Part shown: piece after piece, positions 11,543 through 22,337 of the stretch
Position numbering within the stretch: position 1 is the first letter of the stretch
Layout of the letters: each line of letters begins with the position of its first letter
Assembly (NCBI RefSeq): GCF_003573695.1
Contig: NC_039358.1
Location: forward strand, 95,914,117-95,978,116
Direction: 5' to 3'
Source: Papaver somniferum
Lineage: Eukaryota; Streptophyta; Magnoliopsida; Ranunculales; Papaveraceae
DNA length: 64,000 bases
Program-made: the position numbers and the translations under genes
The notes under the pieces: model-generated
The model's database searches: none
What the model was told of the DNA's origin: nothing
The model's input: only the letters and a program-made list of their open reading frames with translations

Positions 11543-13035
11543 CTGGAATATGTATGCCATATACAAATCAGTATATACAACTTCAAATACACATCTTGGT
11601 TCATTCTCAGTTTCATAACCATTTCAAAATCATCTCACCAAACCCATACTTCCTGCAACATCTCATTCATTCAGGCCATCCCATAACACCTACAGTTTCA
11701 TCTACACAAACAAAACCACCATTCTCTAGCTATCAACACCACCAATCTACGGTTCATGCATCTCATACAATCCTTTCACTGAGAAGAACAATTACCTCAA
11801 GATAAATCCATTCCAGCAAATATAATTCAATTCTTGTTCTTTCTTAACTGGATTCTGCAATTCTTCTCAAGGCTACAACATCCCACCAAATTATTTCATC
11901 CAACACCAAAATACTCCCATCATCACCAACAGTTCTCAATCTTCATAACAAATTCTATCGAACCCTTCTCTCGGTTTCCTGACTTCAATCAACTCCAGCA
12001 CCACCACCAATCTTCTTTAATCTTGAATTACTCTTCATTGTTTCCATCAATTCAGCATCAACAGCTTCTACATACTCTTCTCATATAACTGAAATCACCA
12101 GCAAACCCTAATTCTTTGATTCATCTTCAGGACAGCTTCAATCAAACATCAATTAGAACAAACCCATTTTCTAACTTCTTCTTATTCATCCTCAAATTAA
12201 ACTCTGATTCCATTTCTCAGAAACCGTAACTCAATTCCCAACTATTCTCCCAGAACTGCTTCATATCATCAATTCATCAACAACCCCTCTTTTCCTCATC
12301 CATTAAGATCTCAATTCATTTCTCAATTTCATGCCAAACCCTAACTCTGATTTTATCAGATTAATCCCGAAACCGTAAAATCTCTAATTTATTTTCTTCA
12401 TAAACCTCAACCACACCATCTTCTTCAACAATCATACCACCTCAACATTTGATGTACTTAGATAGACATAACACACGACTCGCAGAGAGTCAGCAGAAAA
12501 CAAACGGAGGATGATATCAGCAGAATCATTCAAAACCAGCACCAAGAACCCAATTTCAGTTCGAATTCAACCCTAGTCTTAGATTATCGAAACCATCACT
12601 GCCAAACACCATCAATACTTTCTTCACAAACTGAACCTTAATCTACTTTGCTTCTCAATTTCTATCAAACCCTTTTTCTTCACTAATGAGCAGAAGAAAG
12701 AAAACGGAAGGAGAAGAAAACAAAGAAGAAGAAGATAAGAAGAAGAAGAATGAATGAGATCGAACACGTGACTGACACACACGTGTGAAGGACATTTCAG
12801 TAATCTTACCACATGTATCAGATCTCCCTATATGATATTTTGGCGAGATATTGACAAGTCAACGCGATAAATTGACCGAGATGGTTAAAGTTGATGGAAT
12901 CCGTTTAACTTGCCTAGTTTTGCAAGAAATAAAAAAAAGTGGCCTAGAAATGAAAGTGAGGGTCCAGACGAGGCCTACTTCTGCATATAATCCTTTTTTC
13001 TTCTTTTTTCTTTTTATTGTCTGAATATTCAGGAG

Positions 13036-13398
13036 CTAATACCATTCCAACGCTCCTTTTCGCTATGCATAAACTAAACCAACAATTAGGATAAACACGA
13101 AAATTAAAGCTTCTATAAAATTGGATACACCCAATACATCGAAACTCATCGCCCATGGGTAAAGAAAAACCGTTTCAACATCAAAAACAACAAAAGCCAG
13201 AGCAAACATATAATAATGCATTCGGAATTGTAACCAAGCGTCGCTCATTGGTTCTATGCCTGATTCATAACTAGAAAGTTTCTCCGGTCCTTCGCGAGTC
13301 GGGGCTAAAACCCCGGAAATGAAAAAAGCCAAAATAGGAATAAGACTTGATATTATTAGAAATGCCCAAAAAATGTCATATTCGTAAAGCAGAAACAT
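13036..13398 (-). pseudogene. ndhC: ndhC pseudogene, nearly intact (plastid NDH subunit C)
   Basis: NdhC is a small three-span membrane subunit of the plastid NDH complex (NuoA family). It starts [14 protein letters not shown] at 13,398, and the span is exactly 363 bp (120 codons plus stop). It contains the conserved [14 protein letters not shown] and [19 protein letters not shown]-to-TAG change at 13,063-13,065 removes the last nine codons. The gene overlaps the ndhK start by ten bases, as in plastids. Confidence 0.94.
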
Positions 13399-14830
13399 AG
13401 ATGCACTCCTATGAATGTGGAAAAAATATATACCGTATTCCTCGATTCGATCTGGAATTTGAATTAAGCTATAACTGTTTAGTCGAAATACCAATGAATT
13501 TTGATTGAACTCCCCAGTTCTTTTTGTTGTGGGTCATTCTTGTTTCAAGGTTCATCGAGTGGAGTCCTATTTTCACTTATTTCAATTCCATTTCGATATG
13601 CTAGAGACATATTATGCTCTTATTACAAACTTATCGTTTTTATCTTGCATCAGATTTTCTCTAAAAAAAAGAGAAAAAAGAATTACATATTTTTTTAGTT
13701 ATAATTTATTGAAAATTTTTATTAAGATTAAATTAAGATACTATTAAGAATATTAAGAATTCTATATGGATGTTATATATTTTATGAATATTCATATAAT
13801 AAAACCGAAGGGTATTGGTTTATTTTTTCCATTAAGATCCAATCCAGTTAGAGGATTGTTGTTTCTATTGATTAGATACGAAAACTGAATGCATCGCCCT
13901 ATTCTATTTTTTATCCTAGTTCTAGACTTAATGGATTTTATTCAATGCCTTGAATTGAGAGAAACCCTTACATATGACAATCCTAGGGTTTTATCCCCAA
14001 TTTACCTTTTTTTAGTATGTAATACCTCGACCTGCAACCCGTCTCCCCAAAAAAGAATCGGGTTATGAAATTAAAGCTCGAAGTCTTAAAAGAAGAATCT
14101 AGAATATCGGTCTGTAGTACTTGACTTGAAATGGGTCTGAAAAGGCGGGAATACTTATTAATGTAATAAAAATTAGTTTTAAAGTAAGACCAACCACTGG
14201 GTTAGCCTTCATGCAAAAAAATATTTATTTTGAACGAACCCTACACAACGAAGTATATCACAACGGGAAAGTAAGCCGAATCCTAAATAATTTACATAAT
14301 AAACTTCTTCTAATCGAATCGCGCTTTATCAAATCTAATGATTCGACAGACCAAATCCCCCAAACAACTCATGGAAATAGACAGGGATGCAAACACTAAT
14401 AGAGTTAGGAAACATTCATTATCTCTGAAACAACGAATTGAGTTCTGCTCCCGAAAAAACGATGAGTTGGGGGCTAACTCGTCCAAGTGCAAAAAGGAGA
14501 CCTCAACCTTCTTGCATAAAGTCAGCATCGGTAGAATTGGAATGGTGAGCAATTGGGTTGGGGTATATTGAGATCTATAAAAAGATATTTTGTACAAAAA
14601 GAAAAGGAATATCACAAACCTTTTGATCCTGGATAGGAAAACAGGAAAAATTTGTGTGTAATTCATCCACAAAGAAGAAAGGACGGGTTTTTTTTATCCG
14701 AGATCAAAAAAATACTGATTGGGCCCAATGAAATGAATTTTTTTCAATCTTATGTTCATAATAGAAATAACCTGTATCGTAACGGTACTTACATGATTTG
14801 ATATTAGAATTGTTGATTTTTTTTTTCTTT
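13399..14830. other. ndhC-trnV plastid spacer and right end of NUPT
   Basis: AT-rich plastid-style spacer beyond the ndhC start. The trnV-UAC gene expected next (acceptor complement AGGGCTATA) is absent, so the transferred block stops inside this spacer. Open frames around 14,200-14,670 overlap on both strands and match nothing I recognise. Confidence 0.65.
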
Positions 14831-15009
14831 CCAATCACTCAAATTCATAAAAAATTTAAAAATTCATATCAAGCAAGTATCTTAATACACATAAAATTAA
14901 CACATACACAACAATAATAAATCAACTGCCAAATTCCTTAGCTAATATGATTCACTTATCATCGCATTCATATGTACACAAATATAACCTATATGCCATT
15001 TTTATAATT

Positions 15010-15430
15010 TGAGTTGTTTTCGTAGATTATGATTTTTATAATTAATAAAACTACAGTGTCGCTACAGATACCACGTATTGAAAATGCAAATGTGTGCACT
15101 TCCTCAAAATCGGAGTACACATATTTTATTACCGGGCTGTTGATGGTGGTTTTTAGTTCAGGGTTAAATTTGTAAAATCTTGCATTCAATGTACCGTCAC
15201 TCTGCAAAGAAACGGAGCCATGTAAAAGTGATGAGTTTCAACCTCTCCACTGACACATTACTGAGCAGTTCGATATATTTACATGAAATTTATCCAAACT
15301 GGCGCATGTAGCAACAATCCCAGATACTCTGTAAATTTCAACACCTTGCTTATGTTATTCCCTAATATAAGACCCTCTGGGTACTTTTCCTGTGTTATGT
15401 TCCCCGACAGAACCCTTAATATCGGTATGG
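15010..15430 (-). pseudogene. Unidentified nuclear gene fragment
   Basis: One minus-strand frame reads as protein for about 130 codons with only two stops: VEIYRVSGIVATCASLDKFH ... CQWRG, stop, NSSLLHGSVSLQSDGTLNAR ... PVIKYVYSDFEEVHTFAFSI. The composition is that of a folded protein, not of a repeat. I do not recognise the family. It lies just outside the NUPT and before a retrotransposon LTR, so it is probably a fragment left by rearrangement or captured by an element whose ends I cannot find. Confidence 0.35.
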
Positions 15431-15789
15431 CATGACGGATTTGTGTTCATTCACAGTAAAGTAGCACGGATTTCCAAGTACCAAAGTTAAGGCCATTGCA
15501 CAAAACGCTCAGACAGAAAGCACACTGCACTCTTTAAATAAGGAATTTTGTGGCAGCACACAAAATCCAATTAATTTTGTGATAACTCACAAAAAACTCA
15601 TGAACCTGACTAATTTGCAAAATTAGAGCTTTTTGCGCCCTGCGCAGTATATTAGACCTCGTTGGTCGAAATTACGCTTAAGCAACCAAGCAATTGATCC
15701 ATCGCGGATTAATAGGTGCAGAGTCCTGCCCAAGATCAGAAAACAAAGAGTAGCGGAGCCGCGGAGAAGGAGCAACAATGAGAGGAAGC

Positions 15790-16215
15790 GTGGCCACACC
15801 ACAGGCCAGCCGGTGCCACTTGTCCACGCCCCATGTTACCTAACCGACCCTACTCCTTTGTCGGCCAATCAGGTCGCCTTAAACCTGCCACACTCCCACG
15901 AGTTGTGGATTGGCCCATACTTTCCCTCCCCCTTTCCATCGACCAAGCAGGTCGCCTTAAATCCGCCACGGCGCACTGGAAGTGTGGCCACGCCCTTGCT
16001 TGTCGGCCCCCCTTTCCATCGACCAATCAGGTCGCTCTAAAAGCGCCACACGCATTTATAATGAGGCCGTCCCCATGTTGCTTGTCGGCCCCCCTTTCCA
16101 TCGACCAATCAGGTCGCTTTAAACTTGCCACACTTACACCAGAAGTGTGTCCACGCCCGTGTTTTGGTCGGCCCTCTCTTTCGACCGATCAGGTTGCTCA
16201 AAACCTGCCACAGTA
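15790..16215. repeat. GC-rich minisatellite of about 80-bp units
   Basis: The core CAATCAGGTCGC (with variants) recurs at 15,866, 15,944, 16,024, 16,106 and 16,196, intervals of 78, 80, 82 and 90 bp. It is accompanied by CCTTTCCATCGAC, TTGTCGGCC and CCACGCC blocks. The array is much richer in GC than its surroundings and lies within the putative LTR upstream of its TATA box. Confidence 0.85.
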
Positions 16216-16954
16216 TTAAAAAAGAGATGTAAAAATTGGCTTCCCAAAAGTTGCGCCAATGCGCTAACTAACATGCCAAACGTTCATGCCTAACATGCAA
16301 GACGTTCCACTTTGCCATAAAAGCATGCCGAACGTGGCAACATACCATAAATAGTGCACTTACATGCCAACCCATCTTTTGTCTGTGGCCAACGCCATAA
16401 CAGACTTCAATGTGGTTATCCTAACCAGAAACACGACCCCACATGGTCGAAACCCTAATTTCCATTCGCGGTGCAAATTATGCCACTTCGGGTCCACAAC
16501 ATGCCACGAGTCGTGTGAGACCCATGAAACCCTAAAAAAGACGCCATATCATAACTCGCCTGACGAACTTTTGGAAAGTTTTATGCGACCAGCCAAGACG
16601 TGCCTAATAGATTCACATGCTATTTTCTTGCGGCAAGACTCTTGACTTTGACTTGCCGCACGTAGCAACCTGCTACACGTTTTCCACGAAAACACTCGAG
16701 ACATCAAACATGTCACAAACTGTGGGATACTCATCATGGTATTGGTCTGGCGGTTTACAGCGTGCGGCGTGCAATACGCCTGTTATAAGAAAGTGTCATG
16801 AAGCGGGACAATTAGTGGCGGCAAGAAGTAACGGGTGTAAACGGATCCACTTCCTTCATCATGGAAGCATGGGTTTCTAACGGATATACGTTACTCCACT
16901 CTTCCGTCACCCAATATTTCTCACTTCCTACGAGACCAGGGTACGTTTTATTAC

Positions 16955-16966
16955 GACTTGTATAAA
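16955..16966 (+). promoter_or_regulatory. TATA box of the Tat-like LTR
   Basis: CTTGTATAAATAAG fits a plant TATA box. It lies about 390 bp before the LTR end, a plausible U3/R boundary. Confidence 0.45.
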
Positions 16967-17354
16967 TAAGTTTCACCTATTTCCACCAGACAACAAGTTT
17001 TTTGGTTGGCAACAATATAGTATCCAGAAATCACCAAGAACCGATAAGATTTTCACTAGGCAATCCAGTTCCACTTTCTGATACAAGTCATCAAAAAAGC
17101 CACATCTTCAGAATTAACCCTTCTGGTCTCAACACTCTCTTCGCTTCCCTCCCTAATACCAACCCTTCTCCTTCACTTTATGACCTAAGAAAGCTTGGAA
17201 CGACCATTTCTTGGTTTAGGCCAGGATTGTACATATTGATCTCTCGAATCAAAAGTACTCCCGTGCAGTGCATTGTTTAGGGTATAGATTCGTTTCTCAT
17301 CCACACACCCAAAATTACCAAAATCAGCAGAAACAGTTTTCACCCACAAACAAT

Positions 17355-17371
17355 TGGCGACCATAGTGGGA
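17355..17371 (+). other. Primer binding site of the Tat-like element
   Basis: TGGCGACCATAGTGGGA starts two bases after the LTR end CA. It begins TGG, the complement of a tRNA CCA tail. The donor tRNA is not assigned. Confidence 0.55.
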
Positions 17372-17438
17372 GATTAATCTCTCGGTTGCAATATCAATTT
17401 CCAATTTCCAAATTTCATTTTTCAATCCCGATATCAAG

Positions 17439-17790
17439 ATGGTAGAACTCAAGTCTGGATCAGCAACAAACCCTGAAAACACTAGCGCTAAAATTATCCT
17501 CGGTGTTAACGTTCCTTCCAATGGAATTAACACGCCGTCTGTCAACACCAGCGGCGCGGAAAATGTTTATTCAAGTGTGACACCTCCAACCATCACCAGA
17601 GCCGCTGCTACTCCACCATCAGGATGAGAGACTGGAGGAGCCAGAGGAAGTCGATCCCATATTACCATTGCTGATTTTACGGAAAGACAGGAAGTTCTTG
17701 CTAGAGCTCAGACGGGCATGGCTTCGACTCAGAAGGAGGTGCTTATTTTCCTCAAGACACTAACGGAGCGGCTACCACAATAATCACGGC
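17439..17790 (+). pseudogene. gag N-terminal remnant of the Tat-like element
   Basis: A frame opening MVELKSGSATNPENTS runs to a stop at 17,627. The next frame continues ARGSRSHITIADFTERQEVL ... LIFLKTLTERLP. Its position 80 bases after the primer site and its hydrophilic N-terminal style fit a gypsy gag start. The capsid and zinc-knuckle parts are missing, so it cannot form particles. Confidence 0.5.
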
Positions 17791-17799
17791 AACCAAAGC

Positions 17800-18720
17800 C
17801 AATGAGGAACACCTTCAATACTCCTGGCGTCGATGCCTCAGCAAGGCGCACCTTTGTAGATGAAGAGGCTTGTGTTGATCTTGAACGCCCAGTAGAAAAG
17901 AATCAGCAATCCAATTTCATCACACGTGAAGATCAGGAATGACTTCTCCAAAATCGAGGCAAAGAAAATCAGCAACCCTCCTGAGTTCACAGAGACCCTC
18001 TTCCCGTCAGGAGCTGCTCGATTTCTGGGGACTCCGTCCACAAAATCGTGCAGTCTATGATGAAACATTTATGTGAGATTCTGTATTTCTCCAAGGTGCA
18101 GCGTCAAGACACATCTGCAGCCCTCGACCGCACTGTATCAGGAAAGCAGTTGTTTCCATCCAGCCAAGTCGTTTCCAAACCCCAACCTCTCTTGGAAAAC
18201 ACGATTGATAGATGGAACTGGGGACTCCTAACCACTTTTCACTTGAAGTATGTCGAGTTTGATAGCATGCTGATAAACGCGGCCTCCAACTTCAACATTG
18301 TAACGATCAAGACTCTAGTTGCAAGGGAAAATCAACACAGAAGAAGCATATTCTTTCCCATGAGGAGAAAAACACGACTTGACGACCAGCACTATTTGTG
18401 TGCCGTCTTCCCATATGCCATGTCGTATCAACTCGTTTTTCGAAGTCAAGGGTCAATGGAGCCCTCACTGGAGTTCTCTCCAGGAGCCGCTTCAACGTTC
18501 TATCCAGAAGTCGCTCCGCTTCAACGTTTGCTCCAGCAGCCGCTCCGCTCCAGCGTTCTCTCCATAAGCTGCTCCAGGATCCATAGCCGAAGCCTCAACA
18601 TCATCTCCCAGATCCGAAGCTGAAGCTTCGGCGTTCTGCTCCATAATGAAAGAGGTTACAAACACAATAATTAATAAATTCATAATGAAAGAGGTTACAA
18701 ACACGGCGATCGTCAGATGT
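17800..18720. other. Unrecognised retroelement-flanking sequence
   Basis: Probably the eroded continuation of the gypsy element. A plus-strand frame of 191 codons (18,048-18,623) has no family I know. Its 3' part repeats short CGCTTCAACGTT/CTCCAGCAG-type units near 18,490-18,560. A 24-base direct repeat (CATAATGAAAGAGGTTACAA...) occurs at about 18,641 and 18,681. Confidence 0.4.
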
Positions 18721-18892
18721 CTATTGCTAGGATGATACTGGGATGGTTAGATCATTTGTTTGTCTCTCAAATGTTATCTAGCCGTCGGTGGATAAAAACC
18801 GCTTCTGTTTTATATTATAGACTAGGGTTTAACCGTGTCGTAACGGCACGGGATGCCTTTTCTCTATTTCGACATTGTTTGCGTTCGGCTTA

Positions 18893-19315
18893 TTTTTGGT
18901 GGGTTTGTTTGCAGAATTACCGTTTCCAGGAATTTATAATCCTATGGGATTACAAATTCCGTGATTCATGTAAATTCCTTGTGTGTTTGGTAACTCAATT
19001 AAAATTCCTAAGATTTATAGAGTTTTCTTGTATTAAAGTCTTTGTACCGTTTGGCATTACCCTCAAATCTTAAAATTGCATATATTTAGAGTTAAAAAAA
19101 AAGTGAGTCCATAAATCCCTTGATAAGTTTCCTAGCAAATCTTAGGGGGGAGGGGTCGGACTCCATATGGAGGATTTGCTGAAAAACTGAAACCCATAGG
19201 AAACATGATTCCAAGGATTCGGGCGACCAAACATACAAAGGGAAACGTAATTCTACCAAATCCCCTGAACCCAGAAATTCCACCTTAAAAATTCTACATC
19301 CAAACCCACCAAAAT
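18893..19315. mobile_element. MITE with TTTTTGGTGGGTTTG ends, TTA duplication
   Basis: Left end TTTTTGGTGGGTTTG and right end CAAACCCACCAAAAT are inverted repeats with one mismatch, and the similarity continues inward (AGAATT, AATTCC, TGTTTGG segments on opposite strands). TTA occurs at 18,890-18,892 and 19,316-19,318. The 3-bp TWA duplication suggests a PIF/Harbinger-type MITE of 423 bp. The flanking stretch is T-rich, so the TSD is weaker than the ends. Confidence 0.65.
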
Positions 19316-19329
19316 TTATTTTTTCCATG

Positions 19330-21185
19330 GAAAATAGTTTTGATATTCAAAAAGGTTTCAGCCAGGAAAGTGATTAGTTACCTTTTTGTTTTTCTTAAGC
19401 ATGTTATTTCTATTTAGTATTCCGTATGCCTAGCAATGTCGTCCCAACATGAAAATTAAAAATAAAATAAAATAGATATTATCTCGTTTACTATTTCAGC
19501 CAACCGTAATTTTAAATTTCAAATAAAATATTTTCTCTAACAATAATTATGCCTAACCTGCCAACTCAATTCCATGACGTTTATGAACTCATGGGTTCCA
19601 AAATTACTGATAACTAAGGCTCTACGGCATGAAGCAAAGACCCGTAATATTTTCCCTACTATAGACTATTCTTTTTGTGCAAATGTGAGAGTTTTATAAA
19701 ATTGGAGAACTCTTGGATATTGGAAGACTGAGATATACATGTGTGAGATGAAAAATAAACTTCTAAAAGTAAATCAGAACATGTGCAAGATCAGTCCTCA
19801 ATCATATTGATAACATAAAATGATAGCACAAAATGGAACAAATTCATGGATAATTTTTTTCATCAACTATGCTAAGTAGTGCATGAGTGGCCTCTTACAT
19901 CTACTGTTACTCAAGTAATTTGGAACACTAAAGAACATATATAGTCATATTGATGTCTGTGTCGATATAAGTTCAACTACCTTTTGAATAAATATCATTT
20001 GTTTCGGAGAAAAATCCGACACAAACTTCTATCACCTTCAATTTGTAGAAAATACATAAGGTTTAACCAGCCTTGAGATTAAACAAATACCCCAACATTG
20101 GTCAAATAATGTCTACAAATCCGGGATCATTATAGAGTTCCAATGGGTAAAAAGGAGAGAATAACACCGGTGTTACATAGAGAATACCTTATATGTATCA
20201 AATTATGTTATCTAAACATGTATTCAAATTTAAAAAATCAACAACTTAATACAAAAACATAGAAGAACCCAAGTTGAACCAATACTTGCATAAAACAACA
20301 CTTATAAGAGAATTTCATAATATGAAAATACCTTCAAAAATCGCCATTAGAGTTTTAATAGCATGCCTTATCAAGAATTACGATAGGACGAAATCACCAA
20401 ATTAATGTGTGGAAAGTTCATTGGATATGTAGCAGTTTAGAGAAGTTTACAATGGTAGGGATGACGCTCCATCTAACTGTTGTTCGATTGATTATTTTAT
20501 TTTTTTGAGAAGGTTTCGGTTTTCCTTGGAGAAACCGAGAGGGAGCGTTTCATTGTATTCAAAATCATTCAGAAAACCAAGCGCCAACTTGAGCACTTCT
20601 TACGGGATCTCAATACAATCATAGATTTATCTATTGAAAGGAAAAATCTTGATACTAAATATGTAATTTAGAGTAGTTATTATATAACGTGACATCCCAG
20701 TGTTTTTTATTCAAATTGTCATGTATTTTAATCGAATTTATTTTAGCATTAAGACAATCAACCGCATCTTATACTTTATAGTGTTACCCGTTTTGTAGCG
20801 GCACAAAATTAACATAGTATATTACAACTCACGAATGCCCGTCAGAACCACAAAACCACTGCATCTCTCGAACGATATTGGCGATTAATCGCAAATGTCA
20901 TGTATAAAGTTGAATAAACTTAGGTATTTAATTAATTTATTCTCTAATGTTTTTTTTGCTATATTCTCTTTTGTATTGCAATTAATTTTATTTTAATACT
21001 AAAAACAATGATTCGCATGATCGATTACCAAAGATAGCAGGGGCACCATTTGACCCAATGTTCATAATCATTTTGTTATATATGGTTTGGTATCATTTAG
21101 TACCTACCTTTATTAATCGTGTCAAAAACAACCAACTACATCTTTCACAATACAATGTTACCCATCATTTTTTATTTTATTTTTG
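19330..21185. other. AT-rich intergenic DNA, no gene seen
   Basis: No open frame with recognisable similarity. A small inverted block near 20,510-20,545 (GGTTTCGGTTTTCC ... GGAGAAACCG) follows a T-run and may be the tail of an old retroposon. Confidence 0.5.
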
Positions 21186-21189
21186 CTTC

Positions 21190-21345
21190 AGGGAAAAAAA
21201 TAAAAATAAACACCCACCACCACTAAAACCATCCACCTCCACAATTTCTTCCACCACCACCATTGTTACCACCTCCACCATTCACCAACACCCGCTATAA
21301 ATTTCACCACCCATTACTACTACCACCACTATTATATATTGAAAT
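21190..21345. repeat. ACC/CCA-rich simple sequence
   Basis: Imperfect CCA/ACC trinucleotide repeats on the plus strand. Any Thr/Pro/His-rich open frame here is a product of the repeat. Confidence 0.8.
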
Positions 21346-21358
21346 AATTTTTACCAAC

Positions 21359-21430
21359 AAGCAAATGGTCTAGTGGTATGATTCTCGCTTAGGGTGAGAG
21401 AGGTTCCGAGTTCAATTCTCGGATTGCCCC
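21359..21430 (+). pseudogene. Decayed nuclear tRNA-Pro (AGG)
   Basis: Contains TGGTCTAGTGGTATGATTCT and CTCGCTTAGGGTGAGAG. The anticodon loop is TTAGGGT, so the anticodon is AGG (Pro). The T arm is GAGTTCAATTCTC and the 3' end TTGCCCC. Compared with the standard plant tRNA-Pro, the acceptor 5' side is AAGCAAA instead of a GGGCA-type start, giving mismatches, and the anticodon stem has one G-A mismatch. The internal promoter boxes are largely kept, but a charged tRNA is unlikely. Confidence 0.75.
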
Positions 21431-21939
21431 ATAAGTGTTTGTCTTTGTACAAACCATAAGTTTCTTTGTTTTAGAAATAATTAATACTTTTTACTTTAAT
21501 TTATTGATGCAAATATGTTATGATAGATTAATTAAGGAAATATTTATGATGAAATGAAAGATTAATAAATTATTCATTATGAGGAATTAATTATAACATT
21601 TATAAAGTTTAATTTGAATAAACCATGACCATAGATTTATCTTCTCTCTAGACAAATCTTGGTCACTCTTTATCGTGCCTAACTTGTCCAAACCTTGTTT
21701 TGTATTCTAGATAACTATGATTATCGTGAGGATAAGTAACTAATGATAAATATAATTAATATAAAAGGTTGTCGGAATTAGTGTATTCCATGACTCATGG
21801 ATGACAAGTTTCCTTCTAAAACCGCACCGGTTTGCGGACCCTCTTAGGATTGTCATTCTTCTTATTTAGGGTTACATACTATAGTTTTATTATTCAGTAA
21901 CTACGATCACCGCTCCTGTAACTAGAGGTATAACAAAAA

Positions 21940-22337
21940 GGGATGCAGTAGATACCGATTACGATCACTTATACGAAGGAGTCAAATCATCAAGAATCAG
22001 AAAGGAAAAATCCTCTACAAAAGAAAAAGGTTTTACCTCAACTTGTCTTTTATCTATATGTTATAAGGATAATGATTTCAGGGATGCCGTAAAGAACTTT
22101 GTGTCCAAGAAGAATGATTTGAAATCTCGAATCAATCTCTCCATAGAGAAGATCACTCACTATGAACACATGCTGGCTCAGTCAAAAGCCACCTTATGTG
22201 AACTAAGAATGGAACTTAGTGAGTTAACTGACATTTATGAATACTTGGAGGAAATGTATGATCCCATCACCAATGAGTTCTTCAACAATGAGAAGGAATT
22301 CTCTGCTCAGGATATTAAAATCCTGATGCATTTATAG
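21940..22337 (+). pseudogene. Coiled-coil fragment in the copia remnant
   Basis: An open frame reads DTDYDHLYEGVKSSRIRKEK ... KNFVSKKNDLKSRINLSIEK ... ELRMELSELTDIYEYLEEMY to TAG at 22,335. It is charged and heptad-like from residue 50 on, so a coiled coil is likely. It could be a gag tail or an extra ORF of the copia element. No known domain is recognised. Confidence 0.4.

Larger units (their letters stand above)
9977..12993. mobile_element. Mutator-like element (Pack-MULE) inserted in ndhK
   Basis: A 3,017-bp element flanked by identical 9-bp duplications TTTTTTCTT at 9,968-9,976 and 12,994-13,002. The ends are imperfect inverted repeats: both begin GG, share AGGCC at positions 18-22, and share TTTCATTTCTAGGCCACTTT and GGCAAGTT further in. 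A 9-bp TSD with long inverted ends is the hallmark of Mutator-like elements. No transposase is present, so it is non-autonomous. Inside lie a 53-bp tandem array (10,383-10,960), a captured WAT1-like exon (11,388-11,542), and a C/T-rich stretch (about 11,560-12,620) whose open frames are low-complexity and not convincing genes. The TSD and ends are seen directly; capture is inferred. Confidence 0.95.
9273..13045 (-). pseudogene. ndhK: ndhK pseudogene split by a 3-kb transposon
   Basis: NdhK is the iron-sulfur subunit of the plastid NDH complex (NuoB family). The 5' piece (13,003-13,045) begins MVLAPEYSDNKKKK at 13,045 and overlaps the end of ndhC as in plastids. The rest (9,273-9,967) contains [10 protein letters not shown] and the cluster-binding cysteine regions [17 protein letters not shown] and PGCPPKPE. 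The interruption lies in the lysine-rich codons and is flanked by a 9-bp duplication (TTTTTTCTT on the plus strand). A TTA-to-TAA change also removes the last three codons at 9,282. Confidence 0.95.
1..14830. other. Nuclear plastid DNA insertion (NUPT), interrupted by a Pack-MULE
   Basis: About 11.8 kb of plastid large-single-copy DNA in the normal land-plant order and orientation, from inside psaA to the spacer beyond ndhC. It runs off the left edge. The right junction is set by loss of plastid-like sequence near 14,830 and is uncertain by perhaps 100 bases; trnV-UAC, the next plastid gene, is not reached. Every protein gene is damaged, and several stops are C-to-T changes on the coding strand (CAA to TAA, CGA to TGA), as expected when methylated nuclear cytosines decay. 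The break at 9,977-12,993 is a transposon with a target duplication, so it came after transfer. The plastid gene order is established knowledge; transfer to the nucleus is inferred from the decay and the nuclear flank. Confidence 0.93.
15600..17352 (+). mobile_element. Long LTR of a Tat-like Ty3/gypsy element (left copy)
   Basis: The sequence up to ...CACAAACA at 17,352 is followed after two bases by TGGCGACCATAGTGGGA, a primer site of the form usual in Tat/Ogre-type gypsy elements, and then by a gag-like frame. This marks 17,352 as the 3' end of a 5' LTR. A TATA box (TATAAATA) near 16,960 fits the LTR promoter. The LTR start is not defined and is put near 15,600. No right-hand LTR copy is found in the window, so the element is broken. 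Confidence 0.6.

Noticed and set aside
11476..12088. Two plus-strand frames of 109 and 84 codons in the first Pack-MULE
   Set aside because: His/Gln/Ser/Pro-rich low-complexity translations of a C/T-rich leader-like stretch. The first also runs antisense through the end of the WAT1-like exon.
8679..13398. Working plastid NDH operon ndhC-ndhK-ndhJ
   Set aside because: All three genes carry stops and ndhK is split by a transposon with target duplication. The flanks are nuclear retrotransposons.
13500..14700. trnV-UAC and its intron after ndhC
   Set aside because: The diagnostic exon sequences (AGGGCTATA, anticodon TAC context) are not found; the plastid block ends before them.
15600..17352. 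Bacterial-type or viral promoter and operon structure
   Set aside because: All flanking features are plant nuclear; the TATA box and primer site fit an LTR.
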